Source: Albidovulum sp. (GTDB lineage: Bacteria > Pseudomonadota > Alphaproteobacteria > Rhodobacterales > Rhodobacteraceae). Taken from it: a stretch of DNA of 64,000 nt. Each line of letters starts with the position of its first letter. Positions within the stretch are counted from its first letter, which is position 1. The stretch lies in contig JALSJQ010000005.1 in the NCBI GenBank assembly GCA_026989275.1, positions 45,105-109,104 on the forward strand. The letters run 5' to 3'. Of the stretch, positions 18,127 through 27,342 are shown in pieces. Under the pieces are notes generated by a model. That model was not told where the DNA came from. It saw only the letters and a list, made by a program, of their open reading frames with translations, and did no database searches. Made by a program: the position numbers and the translations under genes.

Positions 18127-18735
18127 ATGGGAGCGGCGACGGCAGGGGGAAGAAGGGGCGAGCGGCTGGTGCTCGACACCTCGGTGCTCGTGCCGCGCGA
18201 TCTGCGCCGCCTGCTGCTGACGCTGGCCGATCTCGGCGCCTTCACGCCGGTGATCTCGCCGGGCATCGTCGGGGAATGGCGCCATCGGACCTGTCTGGAC
18301 GGCGCGGCGGCGCTTGCCGAGATGGAGGCGGTGCATGCCCGGCTTCTTGCTCGCTGGCCCGGTGCCGAGATCATGCCGCGGGAGGAAGACCTCCGAGTGC
18401 TGAGCCTGCCGGACCCGGCCGATGTGCATGTGCTGGCCGCTGCCCTCGCCGCCGGGGCTGCCGGCATTCTCACCGCCAATCTGCGCGACTTTCCCACCCG
18501 CACCCTCGCCCGTCACGGCCTCCTGCGCCATGCTCCCGACCCGTGGCTGGCGTCGGTGCTGGCCGAGGATCCGGCGCGGATGGCCGCAGCGCTCGATGCG
18601 GTTTTCGCGTTGCGCGGCGCGGCGCTGCCCGCCCGGCTCCGGCGGCTCGGGCTCCGGCGCCTTGCCCGGGCGCTGCAGACCGGAGGCGGCGCCGGGAGCG
18701 GGAACGAAGGGTCGGCTCAGAAATCGCGCCAGTAG
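18127..18735 (+). CDS. PIN-domain protein (putative ribonuclease)
   Basis: The 202-residue product carries PIN-domain acid residues: VLDTSVLV near residue 16, an acidic GEW near 48, and DPADVHVLAAALAAGAAGI with TANLRDFP near 95-125. PIN domains are Mg-dependent ribonucleases, often toxins, but no antitoxin gene is adjacent, so this is more likely a stand-alone PIN protein. Its 3' end overlaps the convergent trkH gene by 19 bases. The start follows the methyltransferase stop by seven bases, so the two are probably co-transcribed. Confidence 0.82.
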   Translation: MGAATAGGRRGERLVLDTSVLVPRDLRRLLLTLADLGAFTPVISPGIVGEWRHRTCLDGAAALAEMEAVHARLLARWPGAEIMPREEDLRVLSLPDPADVHVLAAALAAGAAGILTANLRDFPTRTLARHGLLRHAPDPWLASVLAEDPARMAAALDAVFALRGAALPARLRRLGLRRLARALQTGGGAGSGNEGSAQKSRQ

Positions 18736-20132
18736 CGGGCCGAGAGCACCACCAGCACCGTCAGCATCTCCAGCCGGCCGATATACATGCCGAAGACCAG
18801 AACCCATTTGGCACTGTCGGGGAGGGCGGCGAAATTGCCGGCCGGGCCGATCACCGGGCCGATTCCGGGGCCGACATTGGCCACCGCCGTGAGTGCGCCG
18901 GAAAGGGCGGTCAGGAAGTCGAGGCCGATGATGGCAAGGATGACGGCAATGCCGATCACCGAGGCCATGTAGAGGGCGAGATAGGAGATGACGCCCGACA
19001 GCACGTCTTCGCCCACGCGCCGCCCCTCGTAGCGCAGGGCGAACTGGCCGTGGGGGAAGCGCACCCGGCCGAGCGTCGCCCGCAGGGCCCGGCCGAGGAT
19101 GATCCAGCGCATGATCTTGGCTCCCCCGGCCGTCGAGCCGGTGCAGCCGCCGACCGCCGTCAGGAAGAAGAAGGCGGCGACGGCGAAGGGCCCCCAGAGG
19201 GTGTAGTCGGTGGTGGCGTAGCCGGTCGAGGAAACCACGGAGACGACGTTGAAGGCCGTTTCCCGAAGCGCCGTGAGGAAGGGGACGTCCTCCTGCCAGC
19301 TGCGCCAGAGGGTGAGAACGAGGATGCTCGCCGCGAGGATCTCGAGAAAGGTGCGGACCTGTTCGGAACCGAACTGCCTTCGCGTCAGCACGCGGATATA
19401 CCAGACGAAGGGCAGCGAGGCGAGGACCATGAAGAACGTGCCGGCCCATTGTAGGAACGGGCTCTCGAAATGACCGAAGGAGGCGTCATGGCTCGAATAG
19501 CCTCCGGTCGAGAGCGTGGTGAAGGAATGGATCACGGCGTCGAACATGCTCATGCCGCCGAGCAGGTAGGACAGGGCGCACAGGGCGGTGATGCCGGCAT
19601 AGACCCACAGCGTCGCCATGGCGAAGCGGGCGGCGCTGCCGAGCTCCTTCTCGTCGGTCTCGGAGCTTTCGGTGCGGAAGAGCTGCATGCCGCCGACCTT
19701 CATCATCGGCAGGAGGGCGATGCCGGTGACGATGAAGCCGATGCCGCCGAGCCATTGCAGGAGCGCGCGCCAGAACAGTATGCCGTGGGGGGTGGTGTCG
19801 AGCCCGCTCATCACCGTCGAGCCGGTGGTGGTGGTGCCGGAGATGGCCTCGAAGACGGCATCCGTCAGGCTCAGCCCCCAGAAATGCAGCGGCAGCGCGG
19901 CGGCAAGACCTGCCGTCAGCCAGACAGAGGCGGTGAGCAGGAAGGTCTGGTGGCGGCGGAAGCCCTCGAGCCGTCCGCGGGTCGAGAGGGCCAGCGAGGC
20001 ACCGAGGAGAAAGGTCGCGGCCGCCGCCATGAGGAAGGGGCCGCGCGTGCCGGGGAAGAGCAGGGCGACGAGGCTCATCAGCGCGGCCATGAAGATCATC
20101 ACGGCGCCGTTGGCGAAGACAACGAAATTCAT
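18717..20132 (-). CDS. TrkH-family potassium uptake protein
   Basis: TrkH/TrkG is the transmembrane channel subunit of the Trk K+ uptake system. The 471-residue protein has the four pore repeats typical of the superfamily: TTTTGSTVMSGLD, TTLSTGGYSSHD, GGCTGSTAGGAKIMR and ANVGPGIGPVIG, each placing a glycine in the selectivity filter. About ten hydrophobic helices are present. The ATG at 20132 has GGAGGGG upstream. The regulatory subunit TrkA is not nearby. Convergent with and overlapping the PIN-domain gene. Confidence 0.95.
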   Translation of the reverse strand: MNFVVFANGAVMIFMAALMSLVALLFPGTRGPFLMAAAATFLLGASLALSTRGRLEGFRRHQTFLLTASVWLTAGLAAALPLHFWGLSLTDAVFEAISGTTTTGSTVMSGLDTTPHGILFWRALLQWLGGIGFIVTGIALLPMMKVGGMQLFRTESSETDEKELGSAARFAMATLWVYAGITALCALSYLLGGMSMFDAVIHSFTTLSTGGYSSHDASFGHFESPFLQWAGTFFMVLASLPFVWYIRVLTRRQFGSEQVRTFLEILAASILVLTLWRSWQEDVPFLTALRETAFNVVSVVSSTGYATTDYTLWGPFAVAAFFFLTAVGGCTGSTAGGAKIMRWIILGRALRATLGRVRFPHGQFALRYEGRRVGEDVLSGVISYLALYMASVIGIAVILAIIGLDFLTALSGALTAVANVGPGIGPVIGPAGNFAALPDSAKWVLVFGMYIGRLEMLTVLVVLSARYWRDF

Positions 20133-20331
20133 GCGCCCCTCCCCTCGAGGCCCTGCGGCAGGGGGCGGGGCCGGCCGGCCGCGCCGCGCATCGGGAAAGG
20201 GCCGCGCGCGGCGGCACCGCAGCGGCACGCCCGACCGGTCGGTTCCGTCTCCCGGCGCGGACGGGGGCGGGGCAGGCGTATCGGATGCGGCGGAGGAAGG
20301 AGCATGGCCGGTGCGGGGGCGCGAGCGCGGG

Positions 20332-20667
20332 TCAATGGGGCCGTCCGCTGCCGGCGCCGACCTCCTGCGTCACCCAGCGCTCGGTCGCGGGGTCGGTTTC
20401 GCTCTCATGCACGAGAATCGCCGGCAGCTCGTAGGGGTGCAGCGAGCGCACGAGGGCGATCAGCGCATCGACCTGCCCCGCGGCGGTCTTGAGCAGGAGT
20501 GTCCATTCGGTGTCTTCCTCGACGCCGCCCTTCCAGCGGTAGATCGACCGCACCGGCCCCATGATGTTGGCGCAGGCGGCAAGCCGCTTCTCGACCGTCT
20601 CCCGGCCGATGCGGCCGGCCGTCTCCTCGTCGGGGCAGGTGACCTGCACCTCGCGCACGATGCTCAT
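20332..20667 (-). CDS. cutA: CutA1 divalent-cation tolerance protein
   Basis: The 111-residue protein is the small trimeric CutA1 protein. Conserved elements are [40 protein letters not shown], and [17 protein letters not shown] followed by [12 protein letters not shown]. The family is linked to metal tolerance but its molecular role is unclear. Its start overlaps the rimO stop (ATGA), indicating translational coupling within a rimO-cutA operon. Confidence 0.95.
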   Translation of the reverse strand: MSIVREVQVTCPDEETAGRIGRETVEKRLAACANIMGPVRSIYRWKGGVEEDTEWTLLLKTAAGQVDALIALVRSLHPYELPAILVHESETDPATERWVTQEVGAGSGRPH

Positions 20668-22070
20668 CGGCCCTCCTCCACCAGATGCCCCCACAGATCG
20701 TAATCGGAAGCCTCGTCCACTTCCACCGTCACGATGTCCCCGGGGGAGAGATGGGCGAAGTTCTCGTCGATGAAGAGATGGCCGTCGATTTCGGGGGCGT
20801 CGCCCTTCGTGCGGCAGACGGCGCCGTCGGCATCGACCGCATCGACGATCACCTCCATGCGCCGGCCGACCTTCCCGGCCAGCTTCTCGGCCGAGATGCG
20901 CCGCGCCACCTCCATGAAGCGGTGCCAGCGCTCCTCCTTGACCTCCTCGGGGATGTGGCCGGGCAGGTCGTTGGCGGCTGCACCGGCGACGTTCTCGTAT
21001 CTGAAGCAGCCGACCCGGTCGAGCCGCGCTTCCTCGAGCCAGTCGAGGAGGGTGCGGAATTCGGCTTCGGTCTCGCCGGGAAAGCCGACGATGAAGGTCG
21101 AGCGCAGCACGATGTCGGGGCAGATCGACCGCCATTCGGCGATGCGCTCGAGGGTCTTCTCGGCGGCGGCCGGCCGGCGCATGCGCTTCAGCGTCTCGGG
21201 ATGGGCGTGCTGGAAGGGGATGTCGAGATAGGGCAGCACCCGGCCCTCGGCCATCAGCGGCACGAGTTCGCGCACATGGGGGTAGGGGTAGATGTAGTGG
21301 AGCCGCACCCAGGCGCCGAGTTCCCCGAGGCCGCGGGCAAGATCGGTGATGTGGGTGCGCCATCTCCGGCCGTGCCATTCATGCGCGTCATGCCGCCGAT
21401 CGACCCCGTAGGCCGAGGTGTCCTGGCTGATGACGAGCAGCTCGCGCGTGCCGGCTTCCACCAGCCTTTCCGCCTCGCGCAACACCGCATGAACCGGGCG
21501 CGAGACCAGCCGGCCGCGCATCTTCGGGATGATGCAGAAGCGGCAGTGGTGATTGCAGCCCTCGGAGATCTTGAGATAGGCGTAATGCCGTGGCGTCAGA
21601 CGGATGCCGCTCGCGGGGACGAGATCGACGAAGGGATCGGGCCGCGGCGGCACGGCGGCATGGACCGCGTCGATCACCTGCTCGTACTGGTGCGGCCCGG
21701 TCACGGCCAGCACCCTGGGATGGGCGCCGGTGACGAGATCGGGCTCGGCGCCGAGGCAGCCCGTGACGATCACCCGCCCGTTCTCGCGCAGCGCCTCGCC
21801 GATCGCCTCGAGACTCTCGGCCCGGGCCGAATCGAGAAAACCGCAGGTATTGACGATCACCGCGTCGGCCCCGGCATAGTCGGGCGAGATGTCGTAGCCT
21901 TCGGCCCTGAGGCGCGTGAGGATGCGTTCGCTGTCCACCAGCGCCTTGGGGCAGCCGAGCGAGACCATGCCGATGCGCGGCCGGCCCGTCCGGCGCTCCT
22001 TGTCGGCGGGCCGTGGAGCAGGGGCGATGTCGTGGCGCGGGCCGGGCGGAGTTGCGGAGGGTGCACACAT
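20664..22070 (-). CDS. rimO: Ribosomal protein S12 methylthiotransferase RimO
   Basis: RimO is a radical-SAM enzyme that adds a methylthio group to an aspartate of ribosomal protein S12. The UPF0004 domain ([15 protein letters not shown], with later conserved Cys in NTCGFLDSA and VTGCLGAEP) holds one 4Fe-4S cluster; the radical SAM motif is CNHHCRFC, and a TRAM domain ends the protein ([18 protein letters not shown]). It needs Fe-S clusters, which links it to the suf genes here. The ATG at 22070 gives 468 residues but lacks a good ribosome site. It is divergent from sufS. Confidence 0.96.
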   Translation of the reverse strand: MCAPSATPPGPRHDIAPAPRPADKERRTGRPRIGMVSLGCPKALVDSERILTRLRAEGYDISPDYAGADAVIVNTCGFLDSARAESLEAIGEALRENGRVIVTGCLGAEPDLVTGAHPRVLAVTGPHQYEQVIDAVHAAVPPRPDPFVDLVPASGIRLTPRHYAYLKISEGCNHHCRFCIIPKMRGRLVSRPVHAVLREAERLVEAGTRELLVISQDTSAYGVDRRHDAHEWHGRRWRTHITDLARGLGELGAWVRLHYIYPYPHVRELVPLMAEGRVLPYLDIPFQHAHPETLKRMRRPAAAEKTLERIAEWRSICPDIVLRSTFIVGFPGETEAEFRTLLDWLEEARLDRVGCFRYENVAGAAANDLPGHIPEEVKEERWHRFMEVARRISAEKLAGKVGRRMEVIVDAVDADGAVCRTKGDAPEIDGHLFIDENFAHLSPGDIVTVEVDEASDYDLWGHLVEEGR

Positions 22071-22288
22071 GCCGCCGCATATAGAACCATTCGTCGCGAA
22101 GGGAAATGGGGCGGGAGCCGCGGGAAGCGGTTGCGGGTCCGCCATTCCCGACTATGATGATCGGGAATAGAGGGGTGATCGGCAACGGGCGCCCCTTGCA
22201 CAGGCGGCAGGGGCGGGGCAGACAGGGCGGGCGCAAGGGGGCGGCTGCACCCCGGCGCCCCGGCCGGCATTCACGAACGGAACAGACG

Positions 22289-23542
22289 ATGAGCGAGACC
22301 GAGCTTCGACAGACCGCCACCCCCCCGCTCGACGTGGCGGCGATCCGCCGGCAGTTCCCGATCCTCTCGCGCGAGGTCAACGGGCGGCCGCTGGTCTATC
22401 TCGACAATGGCGCTTCGGCCCAGAAGCCGCAGGCGGTGATCGACACCGTCCGCCAAGCCTATGCCGAGGATTACGCCAACGTCCATCGCGGACTGCATTT
22501 CCTCTCCAACCTCGCGACCGACCGCTACGAGGCCGTGCGTGGCACGATCGCCCGTTTCCTCGTGGCGACGGAGGAGGAAATCCTCTACACCACCGGGGCG
22601 ACCCACGGGATCAATCTCGTCTCCTATGCCTGGGGGGCGGCCAATCTCGGGGCGGGCGACGAGATCGTGCTCACGGTGATGGAGCATCACGCCAACATCG
22701 TGCCGTGGCATTTCCTGCGCGAGCGGCAGGGGGTGGCGCTGAAGTGGGTCGCGCCCGAGCCCGACGGCTCCCTCGACCCCGGCAAGGTGCTCGACGCCAT
22801 CGGCCCGCGCACGAAGCTCGTCGCCGTCACCCACATGTCGAACGTGCTCGGCACGGTGGTCGATGTCGCGACCATCTGCCGGGCGGCGCGCGAGAAGGGG
22901 GTGGCCTCGCTCGTCGATGGCAGCCAGGGGGCGGTGCATCTGCCCGTGGACGTGCAGGCGATCGGCTGCGACTTCTACGTCATCACCGGCCACAAGCTCT
23001 ATGGCCCCACCGCCTCGGGCGCGCTCTATGTCCGGAGGGAGCGGCTCGGCGAGATGCGGCCCTTCATGGGCGGGGGCGACATGATCCGCGAGGTGACGCG
23101 CGAGGCCGTCAGCTATGCCGATCCGCCGCACAAGTTCGAGGCCGGCACGCCGCCGATCGTGCAGATGATCGGGCTCGGCGCCGCGATCGAGTGGCTCGAG
23201 GGTGTCGGCATGGAGCGGATCGCCGCCCATGAGGCCGCTTTGCGGGACTACGCCGCCGAACGGCTCGGCGCGCTCGATTTCCTCGAGCTGCAGGGCACGG
23301 CGCCGGGCAAGGGGGCGATCTTCTCCTTCACCATGAAGGGGCCGGCCCATCCCCACGACATATCCACCGTGCTCGATCAGAAGGGCGTGGCGGTGCGGGC
23401 CGGCCACCACTGCGCCCAGCCGCTGATGCAGCATCTCGGGGTGAGTGCCACCTGTCGCGCCTCCTTCGCCTGTTACAACACCCGCGAGGAGGTCGATGTC
23501 CTCGTGGAGGCGCTGGAATTCGCCCACGAGCTCTTCGGCTGA
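22289..23542 (+). CDS. sufS: Cysteine desulfurase SufS
   Basis: SufS is a PLP enzyme that takes sulfur from cysteine as a persulfide for Fe-S assembly. The 417-residue protein has the PLP lysine in ITGHKLYGP (K236), the persulfide cysteine in RAGHHCAQP (C375), and the SufS-type start VDFPILSREVNGRPLVYLDN-like segment with AQKP (about 24-47). Group II cysteine desulfurases such as this usually act with SufE or SufU; neither is in the window. It lies 18.8 kb from the sufBCD genes, so the suf locus is split here. Confidence 0.96.
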   Translation: MSETELRQTATPPLDVAAIRRQFPILSREVNGRPLVYLDNGASAQKPQAVIDTVRQAYAEDYANVHRGLHFLSNLATDRYEAVRGTIARFLVATEEEILYTTGATHGINLVSYAWGAANLGAGDEIVLTVMEHHANIVPWHFLRERQGVALKWVAPEPDGSLDPGKVLDAIGPRTKLVAVTHMSNVLGTVVDVATICRAAREKGVASLVDGSQGAVHLPVDVQAIGCDFYVITGHKLYGPTASGALYVRRERLGEMRPFMGGGDMIREVTREAVSYADPPHKFEAGTPPIVQMIGLGAAIEWLEGVGMERIAAHEAALRDYAAERLGALDFLELQGTAPGKGAIFSFTMKGPAHPHDISTVLDQKGVAVRAGHHCAQPLMQHLGVSATCRASFACYNTREEVDVLVEALEFAHELFG

Positions 23543-24067
23543 CCGGCAGGGGCGGGGTGCCGGCCCGCGATGGGGGGCGGTGGTCGCAGACCATTGCCGA
23601 TCCGATGCTCGTGCGCGCTGCTGTGGGGGAGGGGTTCGGCGGGTGGCTCCGGGGCTCCTGTCCGGGCCGTGCCCGGCTCTTCCGTCGATCCGCTGCCAAG
23701 GCGCGGCCGATGCCGGGAGGCTTCCGCCCGGATCGGGCATGCCGCACTGAAGGAAACGCAGGGTTCGATGGGTCGCGCGCCAGGACTTCCGCTCGATGAC
23801 GTTTCGCCCCGGAGCGTTTTTCCACCCGGCTGACAGGCCGGCATGGCCTGTTCCGGGGTGCGCCCCGGCAAGCACCCCGCTTCTTTCATGCCGGGTGACG
23901 GACCGGGAAGGCGGGTCCGAGGAGGGTGGCCTTCCCGCCCTGCGTCGGGCGACGGTTGCCGCGGTCCTCCTGCCGTCTCCCCCTCTTGCCGAAACGCTCC
24001 TCGCGGGAGATAGGGGAAAGGTCGGCGGGAGCCGGCGGAGAGAGGGCGAGGAGGAGAGGAGGAAAAG
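23543..24067. other. Intergenic region, no gene seen
   Basis: In these 525 bases after sufS I see only a 7-bp hairpin (ACAGGCC/GGCCTGT at 23833-23851) and a second weak one (CCGGGG/CCCCGG near 23855-23872), neither with a T-tract. The frames here have an Arg/Pro-rich, non-protein-like composition. Confidence 0.45.
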
Positions 24068-24946
24068 ATGGGCGAAACCGTGCTCGGTATCATCGGCGGT
24101 TCGGGGCTTTACGAGATCGAGGGGTTCGAGGAGGCGCGCCGGGTCGCGATCGACACTCCCTTCGGGAAGCCGTCCGACGAGATCCGCTCGGGCCGGATCG
24201 GCGACATCGAGGTGCATTTCCTGCCGCGCCACGGCCGCGGTCATGTGTTCTCGCCCTCCGACGTGCCCTACAGGGCCAATATCGCCGCGTTCAAGATGCT
24301 GGGCGTGACGGATGTGATCTCGCTCTCGGCCTGCGGCTCCTTCCGCGAGGAGATGGCGCCGGGGGATTTCGTCATCATCGATCAGTTCATCGACCGCACG
24401 CGCGCCCGCCCTGCCAGCTTCTTCGGTCGTGGCTGCGTGGCGCATGTCTCGATGGCCCGCCCCGTCTGCCCGCGGCTGGGCGACGTGCTCGAGGCGGCGG
24501 CGCGGAGTGCGGGCATCCGGGTGCATCGCGGCGGCACCTATCTGGCGATGGAGGGGCCGCAATTCTCCACCATCGCCGAGAGCCGCCTCTACCGGGAGCG
24601 CTTCGGTGCCGACGTGATCGGCATGACCAACATGCCCGAGGCGCGCCTCGCCCGCGAGGCCGAGCTGTGTTACGCCACCGTGGCCATGGTCACCGATTAC
24701 GACAGCTGGCACGAGGGCCACGGCACGGTCGATGTGGCGGAGATCGTCCGCACGCTTTCGACCAATGCGGAGAAGGGGCGGGGGCTCGTGAAGCGACTGG
24801 CCGCTCTCCTGCCGGGGGAGCGGCGGCCCTGCCCCCATGGTTGCGACCGTGCCCTCGACGACGCGATTCTCACCGCCCCTTCGATGCGCGACCCGGAGCT
24901 GGTCGAGCGGCTCGTGCCGATCGCCGGCCGTGTGCTCGGCGGCTGA
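24068..24946 (+). CDS. mtnP: S-methyl-5'-thioadenosine phosphorylase
   Basis: MtnP cleaves methylthioadenosine to adenine and methylthioribose-1-phosphate in methionine and polyamine salvage. The phosphate-site motif GIIGGSGLY (residues 7-15), PRHGRGHVFSPSDVPYRAN (about 58-76), and the base/ribose motif GMTNMPEARLAREAE (about 185-199) with DYDSW (about 218-222) identify the family. The 292-residue length is normal. GAGGAGAGGAGG precedes the ATG. The next gene, apt, recycles the adenine this enzyme releases, so the pair forms a functional unit. Confidence 0.95.
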   Translation: MGETVLGIIGGSGLYEIEGFEEARRVAIDTPFGKPSDEIRSGRIGDIEVHFLPRHGRGHVFSPSDVPYRANIAAFKMLGVTDVISLSACGSFREEMAPGDFVIIDQFIDRTRARPASFFGRGCVAHVSMARPVCPRLGDVLEAAARSAGIRVHRGGTYLAMEGPQFSTIAESRLYRERFGADVIGMTNMPEARLAREAELCYATVAMVTDYDSWHEGHGTVDVAEIVRTLSTNAEKGRGLVKRLAALLPGERRPCPHGCDRALDDAILTAPSMRDPELVERLVPIAGRVLGG

Positions 24947-25104
24947 CGGGGATGCCTTTCCTCCGCCGCGCCCCGGGCGGGGAGAAGCCGGTCCGCCCCG
25001 TGCCGGGGGCAGGGCGCCCGGCCCGATCCGGCCTTTTCGCGCCCGCGGCTTCGCGCTAGGAAGGCTCCGCTGCCGCCGGGGCGGCGTTCGAGACGGGAAG
25101 AGAG

Positions 25105-25647
25105 ATGACCGAGGCGCAGAAGTCGATCAGGGACTACATCCGCACCATCGCCGATTTTCCCCGCGAGGGGATCATGTTCCGTGACGTGACCACGCTGTTC
25201 GGGGATGCGCGCGGCTTTCGTATGGCGGTCGATCAGCTGCTGACACCTTATGTCGGCGCGTCGATCGACAAGGTGGCGGGGCTCGAGGCGCGCGGGTTCA
25301 TTCTCGGCGGTGCCGTGGCGCATCAGCTCTCGCGGGGTTTCGTGCCGATTCGCAAGAAGGGCAAGCTGCCCTGGCGGACGATCTCGGAGGAATACGAGCT
25401 CGAATACGGCAAGGCGGTGATGGAGATTCACGAGGATGCCGTGGCGCCGGGAGAGAAGGTGCTGCTGGTGGACGATCTCCTTGCCACGGGCGGCACTGCC
25501 GAGGCCGGCATCCGGCTGATCGAGCGGCTCGGCGGCGAGGTGGTGGGCTGCGCCTTCGTGATCGATCTGCCCGATCTCGGAGGCCGCGCGCGGCTCGAGA
25601 AGCTCGGCATGAAGGTGCACGCCCTGGTCAGCTTCGAGGGTGTGTGA
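25105..25647 (+). CDS. apt: Adenine phosphoribosyltransferase
   Basis: Apt joins adenine and PRPP to AMP. The 180-residue protein shows [16 protein letters not shown] (17-32), [11 protein letters not shown] (59-69), the Apt-type flexible loop [20 protein letters not shown], and the PRPP-binding loop [13 protein letters not shown] (119-131). The start ATG has AGAG upstream. It is 158 bases after mtnP and is followed by a bidirectional terminator. It uses the adenine produced by the neighbouring phosphorylase. Confidence 0.97.
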   Translation: MTEAQKSIRDYIRTIADFPREGIMFRDVTTLFGDARGFRMAVDQLLTPYVGASIDKVAGLEARGFILGGAVAHQLSRGFVPIRKKGKLPWRTISEEYELEYGKAVMEIHEDAVAPGEKVLLVDDLLATGGTAEAGIRLIERLGGEVVGCAFVIDLPDLGGRARLEKLGMKVHALVSFEGV

Positions 25648-25738
25648 TTCGGGCGATCCGCGGGGCCGGGAGCCGGGGAGCGGGTGAAGGGCCGGGCTCG
25701 GCTGCGCAGGCGGTCGAGCCAGGTGCGGGCGCAGACGA

Positions 25739-25764
25739 AAGGGGGGTGCCACAGCACCCCCCTT
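25739..25764. terminator. Bidirectional terminator between apt and the pilin gene
   Basis: A perfect 11-bp stem, AAGGGGGGTGC/GCACCCCCCTT with loop CACA, lies between two convergent genes. T-rich sequence follows on both strands (TTGTCGTTTT on plus; CTTTCG on minus), weak but suited to termination in both directions. Confidence 0.75.
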
Positions 25765-25788
25765 GTCGTTTTCGCTGGTCCTGACCGA

Positions 25789-25983
25789 TCAGAAGGTGGT
25801 CGAGACCGTCTGCGAGCTCAGCTGGGTCTCGATGCGGCCCGAGAGGTTGTCGAGACCGTTCGAGATGGCGGCCATCACGGCGATGCCGAGGCCGACGATG
25901 GCGGCGGTGAGCACCACCCAGTCGACGGTCACGGCGCCGGCCTCGTCGTCGCGGAAATTGCGGATCATGGCGAAGAGTTTCAT
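25789..25983 (-). CDS. Flp-family type IVb pilin-like protein (orphan)
   Basis: The 64-residue protein has a short charged leader (MKLFAMIRNFRDDEAG) directly followed by a hydrophobic helix, AVTVDWVVLTAAIVGLGIAV, the layout of Flp/Fap type IVb prepilins that are cut by a TadV-like prepilin peptidase. The C-terminus is short and polar. Good GGAG ribosome site upstream. No tad/rcp secretion genes are in this window, so the pilin is an orphan here; it could be exported by machinery elsewhere. The upstream region is unusually AT-rich. Confidence 0.75.
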   Translation of the reverse strand: MKLFAMIRNFRDDEAGAVTVDWVVLTAAIVGLGIAVMAAISNGLDNLSGRIETQLSSQTVSTTF

Positions 25984-26416
25984 GGTTCGTCTCCAGTTTC
26001 GGTTTCCGGTTCCTGCTTGTGTGAGGCGGGATCCGATCGGTGGTTGCCTTGACCTTTCGGCGCCTCGTCACAGGCTCCATATGCGCTGCGGATTCGGGCG
26101 CCAATTTGGCGTGGAAAAGGAAAAAGCCGTTCATTTGAAATTTTTTGTTTCCTGTTTGGAAAACAACATCATTTTCAATCCGTTACGCTGCCATCAACCT
26201 TTGGGGGCGGCGGAAATCCGCTGAAAGCCGCCGCGCCGGAAATCGAATGATGGCACCGCTGCCGCAATTTCGCTGCAAAAGGTCATGATTTCCCGACCGG
26301 CAGATGGCGGCGAAAAGGCAGGGCGGCAACACTGCAAGCGGCAGGGCCGGAAGGGTGGAGATGGGGCGCGGCGCAATCCGCCGCAGGGCTTTCCGGTCGG
26401 AACGGTGCGGCGGTTC
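25984..26416. other. AT-rich regulatory region upstream of the pilin gene
   Basis: These 433 bases lie upstream of the pilin gene and downstream of a convergent-facing crotonase gene end. Bases 26101-26160 contain only 22 G/C of 60, against a background well above two-thirds. The tract includes T-runs (ATTTTTTG) and the 13-bp palindrome CGCCAATTTGGCG (26099-26111). I see no gene; the region probably holds the pilin promoter and regulator sites. Confidence 0.55.
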
Positions 26417-27223
26417 TCAGCCGTATTGCGGCCTGCGACGTTCCATCCGGGCCGTCACCGCCTCGACCTGGTTGGGGCTGCCGACGAGGCGGGCTTGCAG
26501 CACGGCCTCGAGCCGCAGCCCCTCGGCCCCGGGCAGGCGGAAGCCTTCGTCCACCAGCCGCTTGACCGCGCCCAGCACTTCGGGCGAGCGCAGCGCGAGC
26601 TCCTCGGCGAAGGCCCTGGCCGCCGCGCGCGGATCGTCGGCAAGCCGGGTGACGAGGCCGAGCCGGGCCGCTTCCTCGCCCGGTATCACCCGTGCCGTCA
26701 TCATCAGCTCCTTGGCGATGTCGGGTCGCACCAGCCCGGCCAGGAGCTGGGTGATTCCCATGTCGGGCACGATGCCCCAGCGCGCTTCCATCACCGACAG
26801 GCGGGCATCGGGCGTGGCGAAGCGGAAATCGGCGCCGAGGGCAAGCTGCAGCCCGCCGCCGAAGGCCACCCCCTCGATGGCGGCGATCACCGGCTTGGCC
26901 ATTCGTCGCCAGACCATGCAGGGCTCCTGGAAGCGGTTGGCGCCGCTGTCGTTGACAGGGGCGGCGAGATCGGCCCTGAGCCGGTCGATCTGCCCGGCCA
27001 TGGCGGCGATGAGGGCGGTGTCGAGCCCGGAGGAGAAATTGCCACCCACCCCCGAAAGGATCACGATCCGCACGTCGCGGTTGCCGGCAAGCTCGTTGCC
27101 GATGCGGGCGAGTTCGTCGAACATCGCCGCCGAAAGCGCATTGAGCTTTCCGGGCCGGTTGAGCTGCACTTCGGCCACCTGCCCGTCGATCTCGACCAGA
27201 ACCTCCGCCGTCTTCTCGCCCAT
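26417..27223 (-). CDS. Enoyl-CoA hydratase/isomerase family protein (crotonase)
   Basis: The 268-residue protein has the crotonase oxyanion-hole segments: GVGGNFSSGLDTALI (about residues 58-72) and AIEGVAFGGGLQLALGADFRFA (about 113-134). The region ARWGIVPDMGITQLL carries an aspartate where hydratases have the second catalytic glutamate, and GLD occurs where dienoyl-CoA isomerases have an acid. This suggests an isomerase-like member, but the exact reaction is uncertain. It probably acts on fatty-acyl-CoA in beta-oxidation. Divergent from asmA. Confidence 0.88.
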   Translation of the reverse strand: MGEKTAEVLVEIDGQVAEVQLNRPGKLNALSAAMFDELARIGNELAGNRDVRIVILSGVGGNFSSGLDTALIAAMAGQIDRLRADLAAPVNDSGANRFQEPCMVWRRMAKPVIAAIEGVAFGGGLQLALGADFRFATPDARLSVMEARWGIVPDMGITQLLAGLVRPDIAKELMMTARVIPGEEAARLGLVTRLADDPRAAARAFAEELALRSPEVLGAVKRLVDEGFRLPGAEGLRLEAVLQARLVGSPNQVEAVTARMERRRPQYG

Positions 27224-27342
27224 TCGTCCTTGTCCCCTCTGCCTTTCGCCCGGATGCCGACCGCGAAGCCGAGGCTATGGCTTGCAGTGGCGAATGCAAG
27301 CGTTACGTTGAGGCAGGAAACGACAGGACGGGAGAGAGTTTC

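Noticed and set aside
18127..18735. PIN-domain protein as the toxin of a toxin-antitoxin pair
   Set aside because: No small antitoxin gene lies next to it; the upstream neighbour is an rRNA methyltransferase and downstream is convergent trkH.
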